A DNA stretch of 64,000 nucleotides from Fructobacillus fructosus KCTC 3544 (GTDB lineage: Bacteria > Bacillota > Bacilli > Lactobacillales > Lactobacillaceae). Of the stretch, positions 7,448-15,652 are shown piece by piece (positions within the stretch are counted from its first letter, which is position 1; every line of letters begins with the position of its first letter). The notes under the pieces are model-generated. The model was not told where the DNA came from and made no database searches. It saw only the letters and a program-made list of their open reading frames with translations. The translations under genes were made by a program, and so were the position numbers. The stretch lies in the NCBI RefSeq assembly GCF_001438695.1, contig NZ_JQBH01000007.1:1782-65781 (forward strand), read 5' to 3'.

Positions 7448-7535
7448 TGGAGAAGAAGGGATTCGAACCCTCGCACGCTTTAACACGTCTACACCCTTAG
7501 CAAGGGCGCCTCTTCAGCCTCTTGAGTACTTCTCC
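7448..7535 (-). tRNA. tRNA-Ser (GCU)
   Basis: The minus strand folds into an 88-nt class II tRNA. Acceptor arms are GGAGAAG and CTTCTCC, the anticodon loop is TTGCTAA with anticodon GCT, there is a long variable arm, and a GGTTCGAATCC T-arm. The 3' end faces the integrase gene, so this gene is the probable attachment site. The encoded discriminator base is A, whereas bacterial tRNA-Ser normally has G. No CCA is encoded. Confidence 0.94.
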
Positions 7536-7548
7536 AATAACAGATAAT

Positions 7549-7577
7549 ACTATACCAGATTATCCGCTAGCCGGCAA
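7549..7577 (-). promoter_or_regulatory. Promoter of tRNA-Ser
   Basis: On the minus strand, TTGCCG (7572-7577) and TATAGT (7549-7554) are 17 bp apart, 14 bases before the tRNA 5' end. Confidence 0.75.
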
Positions 7578-7615
7578 GAAGTTCTCCACCCGCTCAGCCA
7601 AAGAAAGTCGTGTTC

Positions 7616-7945
7616 TTAGCGCGCAATCGATTTCATGATGGCCAGGTTGAAATGGTCCCAAACACCCTGATCATCTTTTTTAAAGTCTTCAATTAACGAT
7701 TCGTTGATTGGCTTAATCACACCAGCAGGCTTGCCATAAACGTCGGTCAGGGCAAGGTTCCCCTGGTCATCCCATGCAACGGTATAAAACGTCCCGTCCA
7801 TCCGGTAGTCAAGAATTTGTTCGAGACTACGCTTCAGCGTCCGCTTGATCACTTGATCTTCTGTCACCTGCTCACCACGGGCGTTCAAGATGGCGACCTG
7901 GTCCTTTACTTGTTGGTAGTCATCAGCCACATCCAAATTATCCAT
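7616..7945 (-). CDS. Hypothetical protein, 109 aa
   Basis: I do not recognise this acidic, soluble 109-residue protein. It has no signal peptide or membrane segment. A likely helical N-terminal half (about 1-45, ending in RSLEQILDY) is followed by a beta-rich middle with FYTVAWDDQGNLALTDVYGKPAG and a short amphipathic C-terminal helix. It is divergent from nnrE with a 76-bp spacer and has a GGAG site before its ATG. Base composition matches the core genes, so it is probably a lineage-specific chromosomal gene and not prophage cargo. Confidence 0.7.
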   Translation of the reverse strand: MDNLDVADDYQQVKDQVAILNARGEQVTEDQVIKRTLKRSLEQILDYRMDGTFYTVAWDDQGNLALTDVYGKPAGVIKPINESLIEDFKKDDQGVWDHFNLAIMKSIAR

Positions 7946-8021
7946 GACCCATCTCCTTTTATATGTAATTTCTGTTCTTCTATATTATAATAACTGTATC
8001 TATTATACTAAGGTGAAAAAC

Positions 8022-8669
8022 ATGACACAACTCGTAACTGGCGAAGAAATGAAGGCCATTGAAACTTACACGATTGATGAAGCTGGTTTGCCAGCTGCCG
8101 TTTTGACAGAGCAGGCTGCAATGGCCGCACTGCAAGTCCTAGCGGCAGGCCGCTTTGACTTATCAAAGGTGCTCGTTTTGGCCGGCCTTGGTCAAAACGG
8201 CGCCGATGGCGTAGCCTTGGCTCGCCTTCTTCACCAAGCGAAAATACCAGTCACCCTCCAATTCGTTGGCAACGTCAACCGGGCCAGCCAATCTGTCAAA
8301 GAACAACTCAAGGCAGCCGAGGCGTGCGGTGTCACACGAGCCGAGAAATCAGACTTTAAAGAGCCGTCCCTCATCATCGATGCCATCTTTGGCACCGGCT
8401 TGAATGCTGATTTGCCAGAAGGTCTTCAAAAAATGCTCAAGGCGGCTAACCACATCGAAAACACCGTGGTTGCCTTGGACATGCCAACGGGTATCGATGT
8501 AAACACCGGCGACAGCCACGGGGCTGCCTTAAAGGCGAAGGCCACCATCGCCTTCGGTTACCAAAAGGTGGGCACGTCGCGCTCCCTTGGTAAAAAAATG
8601 GCGGGTCGCGTCATTGTTCAATCGGCCGGTTTGATTACACCGAATGATTTTGACTTTTCAATTCAATAA
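8022..8669 (+). CDS. nnrE: NAD(P)H-hydrate epimerase
   Basis: This 215-residue YjeF_N-domain protein interconverts the R and S forms of damaged hydrated NAD(P)H so that the partner dehydratase can repair it. ATG 8022 is used, preceded by AAGGTG; longer frames lack a site. Family motifs are visible: LAGLGQNGADG (binding loop), DAIFGTGL and the VALDMPTGIDVNTG stretch with the conserved Asp. The separate dehydratase domain (NnrD) is not fused here, so it must be encoded elsewhere. A strong terminator separates it from convergent rlmH. Confidence 0.92.
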   Translation: MTQLVTGEEMKAIETYTIDEAGLPAAVLTEQAAMAALQVLAAGRFDLSKVLVLAGLGQNGADGVALARLLHQAKIPVTLQFVGNVNRASQSVKEQLKAAEACGVTRAEKSDFKEPSLIIDAIFGTGLNADLPEGLQKMLKAANHIENTVVALDMPTGIDVNTGDSHGAALKAKATIAFGYQKVGTSRSLGKKMAGRVIVQSAGLITPNDFDFSIQ

Positions 8670-8676
8670 TTGATTC

Positions 8677-8706
8677 AGCTAGGAGTGGTTGCTCCTAGCT
8701 TTTTTA
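8677..8706 (+). terminator. Terminator between nnrE and rlmH
   Basis: AGCTAGGAG-TGGTTG-CTCCTAGCT (8677-8700) is followed by a T-run. It ends nnrE and may also serve rlmH from the other side. Confidence 0.9.
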
Positions 8707-9183
8707 TTTGTGGTAGGGCGAACCGACCTCGATCATTTGGGCCCGGTAGATTTGCTCCATCAAAACCAGACGCATCAATTGATGGGGCAGCGTTAATAAC
8801 CCAAAGGAGAGCAGTAAATCGGCTCTTTTTTTGATTTTATCCGTTAATCCAAATGAACCGCCAATGATAAAAGTCAGGGTACCATGTCCTGATAGCTTTG
8901 CCTGCTGGAGCACTTTGGAGAACTTCTCTGAAGGTAGCTGCTTTCCCTCAATCGCGAGCACAACGACGTAGTCACGTTCGCCTATTTTTGCCCAAATGCG
9001 GTCGCCTTCCTTTGCCATGATTTCCTGGTTCTCTGCCTCCGACGCCTTTTCCGGTGTTTTTTCATCAGCTAACTCAATCATGTCAATCTTTGCGAAACGC
9101 TGCAAGCGCTTCTGATACTCCGCAATGCCCTCTTTTAAATACTTTTCTTTCAGTTTTCCCACTGTAATTACTTTAATTTTCAT
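8704..9183 (-). CDS. rlmH: 23S rRNA (pseudouridine1915-N3)-methyltransferase
   Basis: RlmH methylates pseudouridine 1915 in helix 69 of 23S rRNA on assembled 70S ribosomes. The 159-residue length is exactly the family size. The SPOUT knot is visible in [11 protein letters not shown] and [19 protein letters not shown], and the protein ends in the conserved SPYHK. It is a single gene convergent to nnrE. Upstream lies a 525-bp spacer with clustered DnaA-box-like motifs, which is notable because B. subtilis has a DnaA-box cluster near its rlmH orthologue (yydA). Confidence 0.97.
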   Translation of the reverse strand: MKIKVITVGKLKEKYLKEGIAEYQKRLQRFAKIDMIELADEKTPEKASEAENQEIMAKEGDRIWAKIGERDYVVVLAIEGKQLPSEKFSKVLQQAKLSGHGTLTFIIGGSFGLTDKIKKRADLLLSFGLLTLPHQLMRLVLMEQIYRAQMIEVGSPYHK

Positions 9184-9708
9184 TTAAATTATCTCTTTTC
9201 ATTTTGGTCTAAGCCAAAAAGTTATCCCCACTTTTTCGACTTATCAACGGACTTATCCACAGTTTTCCCAAAGAAATACCCGGATTTTATGCAATCTACA
9301 CGACTTTTCCCCAACAAGACTCGTTATCAACGTCAAAAGACTCCATTCTTTTCCAAAGTCAGAAAGGGCATTAAATCAATCTTTTTCCCCAAGTTACCTT
9401 CTTTATCCCCAGACTTATCCCCAACTGTTGATAAGCACATTTGTTCGCTACCTTTTCGTAATGAATCCTTCGGGTTTTACCGTATGTTTACCTAGCAAAA
9501 GCCAGTCATCATGTTAAATAAAGTTTAAAGACAAACCGGAAAGCCGAACAGCTCTTTTCGGAATAAGCCTACGCATAAAGTTTACCTTAAAACAAGCGAA
9601 CACGCATTCTTTAATTGGTCTAGTTGTAAATTCGTCATCACCTGTACTTGACTTTTTTGGCGCCCTTTACCTAAAAAAAGCCCGATCGCAATCGGACTTT
9701 TTAACGCC
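9184..9708. promoter_or_regulatory. Intergenic DnaA-box cluster
   Basis: This gene-free 525-bp spacer contains at least seven DnaA-box-like 9-mers. TTATCCCCA occurs at 9222, 9403 and 9415, TTATCAACG at 9241 and 9324, TTATCCACA (perfect consensus) at 9253, and TTATCAACA on the minus strand at 9426-9434. No dnaA, dnaN or rpmH flanks it, so it is not an ordinary oriC. It may titrate DnaA or control initiation. The right third (about 9500-9670) shows no further motif. The rlmH promoter should be inside the cluster. Confidence 0.75.
9673..9698 (-). terminator. Terminator of the M15 peptidase gene
   Basis: On the minus strand AGTCCGAT-TGCG-ATCGGGCT (9679-9698) is followed by a T-run. Confidence 0.88.
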
Positions 9709-10470
9709 TTAACGGCCGGCTTCTTTTAGTGCTTTCACATAGGCTTCAAGCGTGAGATGGTGTTTCACCATGTATTTGGCGTTTTCCACGCCAACATAAC
9801 GGAAATGCCAGGATTCATAATCAATCCCCGTTTGCTTGATTTGACTCTTCTCCTTTGGATAACGTAAGACAAAGCCATAATCCGCCGCGTGTTTGATTAA
9901 CCACTGCTGTGAAGCGAACTGATCCATGTTGGCTTCCAAGTTCGGGTACTTTTCAAAAGCATCACTGCCAGCCATATCGACGGCTAAACCAGTGTGGTGT
10001 TCTGAGGAGCCTGGATTTTGGACAACTGCCGCTGTCGCTTTTTCCGCTTCGGCATCCGTCATCCCCTGGGCAATGTTGTTCTTCTTGACGTTTTCAAAGA
10101 CTTCTTTTTGGTACTGAATCGACCGGTAGCCCGAAATCAAGTTCGTTTGGTAGCCGGCCGCCCGGGCACCATTTTGAAAGTCCAAAACGGCCTGCTTAAT
10201 CCGTGCATTGACCGTTATGCCACCAACCGTTGCCTTTTCAAAATTCATTTCGGAGGAAAGGGGGTGCCACTTATTGACCAAGACAAGGTCCCAATCAGTG
10301 GACTTCACACCCTTTGGTAAATCAGTTAGGTTCTTGGTTTTTGCCGAATCGTTCGTACTTGAAGTACTCTGTTGCTGATGCCCTGTTCTCATGAACAAGA
10401 ACCCACCCAGAACAATCGCACAAACCAAAGCCAAGGACAAAATGGTTAACAATCTCTTTTTACGTTTCAC
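9709..10470 (-). CDS. D,D-carboxypeptidase-like M15B (VanY/LdcB) protein
   Basis: The 253-residue protein has an N-terminal membrane anchor (about 7-26) followed by a low-complexity Ser/Thr linker and an extracellular M15 peptidase domain. Zinc-site motifs are SSEHHTGLAVD (His and Asp ligands) and ESWHFRYVG (third His ligand), plus SGYRS earlier in the domain. Family members trim peptidoglycan stem peptides (D-Ala-D-Ala or L,D-type). The exact cleavage specificity is not certain from sequence. It is a single gene between the DnaA-box spacer and tRNA-Lys, with its own terminator. Confidence 0.9.
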   Translation of the reverse strand: MKRKKRLLTILSLALVCAIVLGGFLFMRTGHQQQSTSSTNDSAKTKNLTDLPKGVKSTDWDLVLVNKWHPLSSEMNFEKATVGGITVNARIKQAVLDFQNGARAAGYQTNLISGYRSIQYQKEVFENVKKNNIAQGMTDAEAEKATAAVVQNPGSSEHHTGLAVDMAGSDAFEKYPNLEANMDQFASQQWLIKHAADYGFVLRYPKEKSQIKQTGIDYESWHFRYVGVENAKYMVKHHLTLEAYVKALKEAGR

Positions 10471-10487
10471 TTTTTCCTCCTATGTAC

Positions 10488-10515
10488 AAAAAAAGGACCG
10501 GCTACGCCGGTCCTT
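10488..10515 (-). terminator. tRNA-Lys terminator
   Basis: AAGGACCGGC-TAC-GCCGGTCCTT (10493-10515) with a T-run on the minus strand follows the tRNA directly. Confidence 0.92.
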
Positions 10516-10519
10516 GGGA

Positions 10520-10592
10520 TGGTCAGTCAGGGGCTCGAACCCTGGACCCACGGATTAAGAGTCCGTTGCTCTACCAACTGAGCTAACTAACC
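10520..10592 (-). tRNA. tRNA-Lys (CUU)
   Basis: The minus strand folds into a 73-nt cloverleaf: acceptor GGTTAGT/ACTGACC, D-loop AGCTCAGTTGGTAGAGC, anticodon loop CTCTTAA with anticodon CTT, T-loop GGTTCGAGCC and discriminator A. CCA is not encoded. Confidence 0.96.
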
Positions 10593-10616
10593 ATGGTGTC
10601 TTTATCAACAAAAAAT

Positions 10617-10645
10617 ATCATACCATAGCCGAACAGCGCTGACAA
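10617..10645 (-). promoter_or_regulatory. Promoter of tRNA-Lys
   Basis: On the minus strand TTGTCA (10640-10645) and TATGAT (10617-10622) are spaced by 17 bp, 24 bases upstream of the tRNA. Confidence 0.8.
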
Positions 10646-10754
10646 GACTTTTGTCTGGTTTTTTTACGATTTTTGGTAATCGGTTCGAGCAAACAGCAGC
10701 AAGACGCCATCAACATTCTTGCCAATCATACTGCCTCTGTCCAACAGAGGGAAA

Positions 10755-10782
10755 CAAAAAAGAGCTGACCGAAGTCAACTCT
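10755..10782 (-). terminator. galE terminator
   Basis: Minus strand AGAGTTGAC-TTCG-GTCAGCTCT with a stable TTCG loop is followed by T6. Confidence 0.9.
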
Positions 10783-10790
10783 TTCAATCA

Positions 10791-11786
10791 TTACTTTTTG
10801 TCGTCATAACCATTTGGGTGCTTCTCAACCCAATTCCAGGCCGTCTTGATAATGTCTTCCACATTGTCATAGTTCGGCTTCCAGCCTAGGACCTCACGGG
10901 CGGCCGTTGAATCCGCCACCAAAATGTCAGGATCCCCAGCACGACGTGGACCGACTTTTGCCTGAATATCAACACCGGTTGCCTTACGGGCTGCTTCGAC
11001 CATTTCCTTAACGGAGAAACCAGTTGCTGAACCCAAGTTAAATTGAGCAGATGGCTTACCTTCCTTCAAGTAATTCAAGGCCAAGATGTGCGCATCGGCC
11101 AAATCAACGACGTGGACATAGTCACGGACGTTAAAGCCGTCTGGGGTATTGTAGTCATCCCCGAACATCTCAATGTAATCGCGCTTACCAGAAGCGGCTT
11201 GTAAGATGATTGGTACCAAGTGGGTCTCTGGTTCGTGATCTTCACCAATGGAACCGTCTGGCATAGCTCCCGCCACGTTGAAATAGCGTAAGGCCACCCA
11301 TTTAATACCATAGGCCTGATCAGCCCAACCCATCATCTTCTCCATCATCAACTTGGATTCACCATAGGGGTTGATGGGGTTTTGTGGATCCGTTTCCTTA
11401 ATTGGAATGTGAACGGGGTTACCATAGGTAGCGGCCGTTGATGAGAAGACAATCTTCTTCACATTGTGTTCCTGCATGACCTCGAGCAAAGTCACCATTC
11501 CGGCCGTGTTGTTATCAAAATACTTCAAAGGCTCTGCAACGGATTCGGGCACGATTGAAAAGGCTGCAAAGTGAACGACGGCCTCGATGTCTTCCTTGTC
11601 AAAGACTTCGGAAAGGGCCTTCTTGTCACGAATATCAACTTCGTAGAACTTGGCTTCGGGTGCTACCGCCGCGCGGTGTCCCTTGACCAAGTTATCAACA
11701 ACAACCACGTCTTGACCATTAGCCAAGAGTTGGCGAACCATGTGAGAACCGATGTAGCCGGCTCCACCCAATACTAATACTGACAT
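10791..11786 (-). CDS. galE: UDP-glucose 4-epimerase
   Basis: GalE interconverts UDP-glucose and UDP-galactose for Leloir galactose use and for making wall and exopolysaccharide precursors. The 331-residue length matches the family. The Rossmann NAD loop GGAGYIGSH is at 7-15, the catalytic SSTAATYG and YGESK (Tyr and Lys of the YxxxK pair) follow, and the substrate-domain stretch ending in RRAGDPD is intact. No galK, galT or galM is adjacent, so here it probably serves nucleotide-sugar supply. It is 12 bp downstream of the thioesterase gene and probably shares its transcript. Confidence 0.96.
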   Translation of the reverse strand: MSVLVLGGAGYIGSHMVRQLLANGQDVVVVDNLVKGHRAAVAPEAKFYEVDIRDKKALSEVFDKEDIEAVVHFAAFSIVPESVAEPLKYFDNNTAGMVTLLEVMQEHNVKKIVFSSTAATYGNPVHIPIKETDPQNPINPYGESKLMMEKMMGWADQAYGIKWVALRYFNVAGAMPDGSIGEDHEPETHLVPIILQAASGKRDYIEMFGDDYNTPDGFNVRDYVHVVDLADAHILALNYLKEGKPSAQFNLGSATGFSVKEMVEAARKATGVDIQAKVGPRRAGDPDILVADSTAAREVLGWKPNYDNVEDIIKTAWNWVEKHPNGYDDKK

Positions 11787-11798
11787 GTTTGTCCTCGC

Positions 11799-12542
11799 TT
11801 ATTTTTTATCCGCAGGGGCCCAATGAATCACGGCCTCTGCTGCTGTTTGATCACCGTTTAACACACGGTGCCTCGTCTCATTATCCCCCATCACGACTTG
11901 GGAATCAACATGGTGACCATAGTGAACCTCATTCTCGTAGCGAATGGAGAAGCCCGTTGCCTCGTGCTCCTTCAAAAAGTCGAGCGGTAACACATCGACC
12001 ATCCACTCCAGATACTTCGAATTATTCACGTGACGGTTGCCATCAATGTCCAAGAAACGGACTTGGTAGGGTTTATCAAAGTCGATTGGCTCGTCCTTAA
12101 TTTTCGGAATTCGAACCATCTTTGGTAAACGTTTTTGTTCGTTTCCCCCGTAAGGTTTAACCAATTCGAGTGGTAACTTGACCATGTGCCGTTTTTCAAG
12201 GTCAATCAGGGCCCACAGTGAATCGATGTCGATGATGACTTTGCCAGCCGCGTCCTTAAAATAAAAGCCACGCTGGGCAAAGTATGAGGACCACTCACCG
12301 GCTTTCGTCTCGATGGTCAATTCTTCCCCCAGAACGGGGCGACGTAAAATTTTAACGTCGTATTGTAAAATCACCCAGCCCAGTCCCCATTTGTCGGTTT
12401 CTTGATAACCGACCTTGAGGTACTCCCCTTGTTTACGTGAACAAAGAATGGCTAAATTCAGAATCATTGAAAGGGATAGCTTGCGGGTGAGGTCAACTTG
12501 ATAATACTCAACTGGACGTTGAATGGAATAGATATTAGCCAT
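11799..12542 (-). CDS. Acyl-ACP thioesterase (FatA/FatB family)
   Basis: This 247-residue double-hotdog protein should hydrolyse acyl-ACP and release free fatty acids, adjusting membrane lipid supply. The start is ATG 12542 with AGGAAG upstream, overlapping the rsmI stop by 8 bases; an in-frame start 12 bases earlier has no better site. Family motifs are visible: RKLSLSMILNLA near the N-terminus, GLGWVILQYDVKI, and the conserved DIDGNRHVNNSKYLEW region (about 167-182) carrying the Asn-His active-site residues. It ends the rsmI-thioesterase-galE stretch. Confidence 0.9.
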   Translation of the reverse strand: MANIYSIQRPVEYYQVDLTRKLSLSMILNLAILCSRKQGEYLKVGYQETDKWGLGWVILQYDVKILRRPVLGEELTIETKAGEWSSYFAQRGFYFKDAAGKVIIDIDSLWALIDLEKRHMVKLPLELVKPYGGNEQKRLPKMVRIPKIKDEPIDFDKPYQVRFLDIDGNRHVNNSKYLEWMVDVLPLDFLKEHEATGFSIRYENEVHYGHHVDSQVVMGDNETRHRVLNGDQTAAEAVIHWAPADKK

Positions 12543-13437
12543 TTTCTTCCTCAATGTGATGATAACTTTTATAGAGATCCTGTCGGTTCAAGCCGTTTTC
12601 TTTGGCCACCTGCTTGATGGCTGCGTTCGGCTTGAGCCCCTGGTCAATGAGTGCTTGGACCGCTTCTTCAGGATTTGCCGCGCTGGTGTCTGTCGTGTCA
12701 GCAACAGCTTTTGGTGGAACACCCGAACCGTCCGACCGCCCCTCAACTAACAAAACAAATTCACCACGAATGTCATTTTCCTCCGCCCACTGGACGGCTT
12801 CAACGGCCGTCCCCCGAAGAAACTCTTCGTAGCGTTTCGTTAGTTCGCGAGCCAGTACAATGCGACGCTTCTCGCCGAGCACTTCGACCAAATTCTGCAA
12901 GGTCTTTTTCAAGCGATGGGGCGCTTCATAAAAAATCATGGTTTCAGGGCGCCACGAAAGATCCTGCAACGCCTGAGCCTGCTCCTGTTTCTTGCGTGGT
13001 AAAAAGCCATGGAAGTAAAAGGGCTGTGGCACCAATCCTGAAGCAATTAAGGCTGTAATTCCGGCGGAAGCACCAGGAATTGGCACAACGGGCACGTTCG
13101 CCTCAATCGCTTGGGCCACCAATTCCTTTCCCGGATCTGAGATGGAAGGTAGGCCGGCATCGGAAACTTGCGCAATGGACTTACCAGCAAGGAGTTCTTG
13201 TACCAATTCTGGTGCCTTTTCCTGCCAGTTATGCTCGTGAAGCGAAGTCTTGTTATTCTTGATATCAAAATAGTTCAAGAGCAACTGCGTATGCCGAGTG
13301 TCTTCGGCCGCAATAACATCCACCTCTTGGAGAACTTCGAGGGCCCGAGAAGACATGTCCGAAAGATTACCAATGGGCGTACCCACAAGGTAGAGCGTCC
13401 CGGTGTCATGAGTTGTAAAAGACTTTTGTATCTGCAT
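12535..13437 (-). CDS. rsmI: 16S rRNA (cytidine1402-2'-O)-methyltransferase
   Basis: RsmI adds the 2'-O-methyl group to C1402 in the decoding centre of 16S rRNA. The start chosen is ATG 13437, so that the tetrapyrrole-methylase-like fold begins with GTLYLVGTPIGNLSD. Further motifs are VIAAEDTRHTQLLLNYF, QVSDAGLPSISDPG and IPGASAGITALIASGL. The 300-residue length fits the family. The C-terminal part is longer and low-complexity before a final helical segment. It starts 3 bases after holB in the conserved Firmicutes replication-recombination operon. Confidence 0.95.
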   Translation of the reverse strand: MQIQKSFTTHDTGTLYLVGTPIGNLSDMSSRALEVLQEVDVIAAEDTRHTQLLLNYFDIKNNKTSLHEHNWQEKAPELVQELLAGKSIAQVSDAGLPSISDPGKELVAQAIEANVPVVPIPGASAGITALIASGLVPQPFYFHGFLPRKKQEQAQALQDLSWRPETMIFYEAPHRLKKTLQNLVEVLGEKRRIVLARELTKRYEEFLRGTAVEAVQWAEENDIRGEFVLLVEGRSDGSGVPPKAVADTTDTSAANPEEAVQALIDQGLKPNAAIKQVAKENGLNRQDLYKSYHHIEEENG

Positions 13438-13439
13438 CG

Positions 13440-14399
13440 TTAACCTAGTAAAATGGCGCATTCAAGCGCAGTTTTTTCAAGCTTTGATTGCAAAGCTAAT
13501 TGTACGTTCTTTAGTTTATCCAAAGATAAAACGTTTTCGAGGACGGCCTGCAATTGATCCGCTTGATAACGTTCCGCCGCTTTTTTATAAAAACCAACTA
13601 ACTGCGGAAAGTATAAAACGGGTTGGTCGACCGTCTTTTGCATAAAGAGATCACGAGCGAGCTGTTGCAGCCAAAGCAGCACTTGCTCTTCCTTTTCCTT
13701 GTCATCAATCAATTTAATTAACGTCGTTTGCAAGAAAACCATGGAAGACACATCTCGGGCAACGACTTTTTCAAACCACTTAAAGACTGCGGGTTGAGCC
13801 GTTTCCTGGAAAACAGCCAAACTAGCGGCCGCTTCCTTTGCTACTTCTGGACTAGGCAGTAGGTGGACGACCTGGGCCCGTGATACGATGGTTTGCAACA
13901 CATCATCGGCTTTGTTGGCTAATAGAATAATCAACTGTGGTCCGGCCGGTTCCTCAATGAACTTCAGCAAGGAATTGGCGGCCGCGGTCGTGAGCGTCTC
14001 CACTCGATCGATGATAAAGACCTTGACGGGCGATTCTAATGCCGTTGTGGTCAATTCTGGGGTAATGGCGCGAATTTGGGCAATCTTAATGGCTGCCCCC
14101 TTCTTCTCCGGTAAAACCGTGACCAAGTCCGGGTGGTCAAGGCGACTAATCCGCTCCTGTGTTTCCTCATCATCCCCCAGCACCATCGAAGCAAAAGCAA
14201 GGGCCAAGGCCAACTTCTGTTGATTACCGGGTCCTGCTAATAGATAAAGGTGGGACCGTCGGTCTTCAGCCACCGCCTGTTGCAACTGCTGGATGTTTTC
14301 GGGATACGATTCCTTAGCAAGTGTCAAAAAATCGGCCATCTCAAAAACGGCCGATTCTTCCTGCTTTGCCGCAGCGACTTTTTTCTTCGTCGCTACCAT
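13440..14399 (-). CDS. holB: DNA polymerase III delta' subunit
   Basis: HolB is part of the clamp loader that places the sliding clamp on primed DNA. The 319-residue protein keeps the AAA+ fold with a degenerate P-loop (LLAGPGNQQK), VKVFIIDRVETLTTAAANSLLKFIEEP and IVSRAQ. The cysteine zinc module usual between the P-loop helix and the HPD motif is missing; the region reads GDDEETQERISRLDHPD with no Cys. The start codon overlaps the darA stop (TAATG), which suggests translational coupling. An alternative start 20 codons in is possible. Confidence 0.93.
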   Translation of the reverse strand: MVATKKKVAAAKQEESAVFEMADFLTLAKESYPENIQQLQQAVAEDRRSHLYLLAGPGNQQKLALALAFASMVLGDDEETQERISRLDHPDLVTVLPEKKGAAIKIAQIRAITPELTTTALESPVKVFIIDRVETLTTAAANSLLKFIEEPAGPQLIILLANKADDVLQTIVSRAQVVHLLPSPEVAKEAAASLAVFQETAQPAVFKWFEKVVARDVSSMVFLQTTLIKLIDDKEKEEQVLLWLQQLARDLFMQKTVDQPVLYFPQLVGFYKKAAERYQADQLQAVLENVLSLDKLKNVQLALQSKLEKTALECAILLG

Positions 14400-14722
14400 T
14401 AGAATTGATAAAAGTCATCGATCGTTTGCGTGAAGACCGTTGCTCCACCAACTTCGATTTCAACAGGAAAGGCAGCTGCGCGCTCTCCTTCAACACCCAT
14501 TGGGGGAACCATGAACTGCTTGCGCTTTTGCGAAACAGACTTGATGATGTCGAGCACTTCCTGCACACGCTCGTCGTCAATGGCTACTAGAAAAGTCGTG
14601 TTCCCTGAGCGCAAAAAGCCACCAGAAGTCGCCAAGCGAGTTGCCTGAATCTTGTTTTTCACCAAAGCGTTTGCCAATTTTGTGGCGTCCTTGTCCTGTA
14701 CAATCGCATTAATCAGTTTCAT
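14399..14722 (-). CDS. darA: Cyclic di-AMP receptor DarA/PstA
   Basis: This 107-residue PII-like protein binds cyclic di-AMP. Its downstream target is still poorly defined. Family features are MKLINAIVQDKDATKLANAL, the ATRLATSGGFLRSGNTTFL nucleotide-site region (Arg/Gly-rich) and the C-terminal VEIEVGGATVF strand. The length is exact. It sits between tmk and holB, the conserved Firmicutes location, with a 3-bp gap after tmk. Confidence 0.94.
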   Translation of the reverse strand: MKLINAIVQDKDATKLANALVKNKIQATRLATSGGFLRSGNTTFLVAIDDERVQEVLDIIKSVSQKRKQFMVPPMGVEGERAAAFPVEIEVGGATVFTQTIDDFYQF

Positions 14723-14725
14723 CGT

Positions 14726-15376
14726 TTACCTCCAGTTTTCCAGTAAAATTGCTTTAACATCCTCTAAAACCTTGTCGGCCGGTTGGTTGGCATTAACGGT
14801 TTTAATCCGTTCAGGATTTTGTGCCGCCAATTCCAAATAACTCTCGCGAACCCTCCGGTGAAAGTCAAGATTCTCTCGATCCATCCGATCAATCTTGCCA
14901 GTTCGGTGTTTGAAAACTCGTTCTAATCCGATTTCAACGGGTAAGTCCATGTAAATCGTTAATCCTGGCTCAACAGCCTGACCCGTTTCGGGATTTTCAA
15001 TGGCGTAGTCATTGATAGCCTGAACAGCCTGCATTCCCAATCCTCGGCCACCACCTTGGTAGGCCAAGGAAGAATCCAAGTAACGGTCAGAGACCACGAC
15101 AACCCCATCATTTAGAGCCGGCAAGATGGTCTGTACGACGTGTTCACGACGAGAAGCCGCAAGCAGCAACACTTCCGTCCGGGCATCAATGGCTGGCTCC
15201 TGCTGTTCTTTCAATAAATCTCGAACAGCCTCAGCCAGGGGATTGCCACCCGGTTCCCTTGTCGTCACAACGACTTTACTCGTCAGCTCTTCAAGGAAAG
15301 GCAGCACGGCTTGAATGGCCGTTGTTTTCCCAGCCCCTTCGGGCCCTTCAAAGGTGATAAAATTTGCTTTTTTCAT
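14726..15376 (-). CDS. tmk: Thymidylate kinase
   Basis: Tmk phosphorylates dTMP to dTDP in dTTP synthesis. The 216-residue protein has the P-loop FEGPEGAGKTT (9-19), the DR(YF) motif in VVSDRYLDSSLAYQG and a TREPGG substrate motif. The lid region is KHRTGKIDRMDRE. It is the third gene after recR and yaaL in the operon, and its AGGAGGGT site is strong. Confidence 0.97.
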   Translation of the reverse strand: MKKANFITFEGPEGAGKTTAIQAVLPFLEELTSKVVVTTREPGGNPLAEAVRDLLKEQQEPAIDARTEVLLLAASRREHVVQTILPALNDGVVVVSDRYLDSSLAYQGGGRGLGMQAVQAINDYAIENPETGQAVEPGLTIYMDLPVEIGLERVFKHRTGKIDRMDRENLDFHRRVRESYLELAAQNPERIKTVNANQPADKVLEDVKAILLENWR

Positions 15377-15385
15377 ACCACCCTC

Positions 15386-15652
15386 CTATTCATCAGTCGA
15401 ACGATAAAGTTGTGGCCCGTTTGCCACGGTTCTTCGCCGTTTCGCTTCTTTATAAAGATAGGAGAAACAAGCCTTTTTCATGTCAGTCTGTGCCTGAACC
15501 ATGTGCCCATTAACCCGTGCGTCAACCAAGGCAGTTTCGGAATCCTGAGCCTGTCGGTATTCACGGCGGGCGTGGTCCACTTCTTCTAACAGAATTTGGT
15601 CATACTCAGCCTTCAAATTGTTGTGTCGTACGGTTTTCTTCTTAAAAATCAC
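15386..15652 (-). CDS. yaaL: YaaL-family (DUF2508) protein
   Basis: The 88-residue basic, helical protein belongs by size, sequence style and position to the YaaL/DUF2508 family found between recR and tmk in Firmicutes. Its central part reads [21 protein letters not shown]. No biochemical role is established. Its start overlaps the recR stop by 4 bases, showing coupled translation. Confidence 0.85.
   Translation of the reverse strand: MIFKKKTVRHNNLKAEYDQILLEEVDHARREYRQAQDSETALVDARVNGHMVQAQTDMKKACFSYLYKEAKRRRTVANGPQLYRSTDE

Noticed and set aside
9289-9495. A 68-codon plus-strand frame in the DnaA-box spacer
   Set aside because: No ribosome-binding site, odd composition, and most of it is made of DnaA-box-like repeats.
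9184-9708. Calling the DnaA-box cluster oriC
   Set aside because: dnaA, dnaN and rpmH are absent on both sides and no clear AT-rich unwinding element with DnaA-trio is visible; kept as a cluster.
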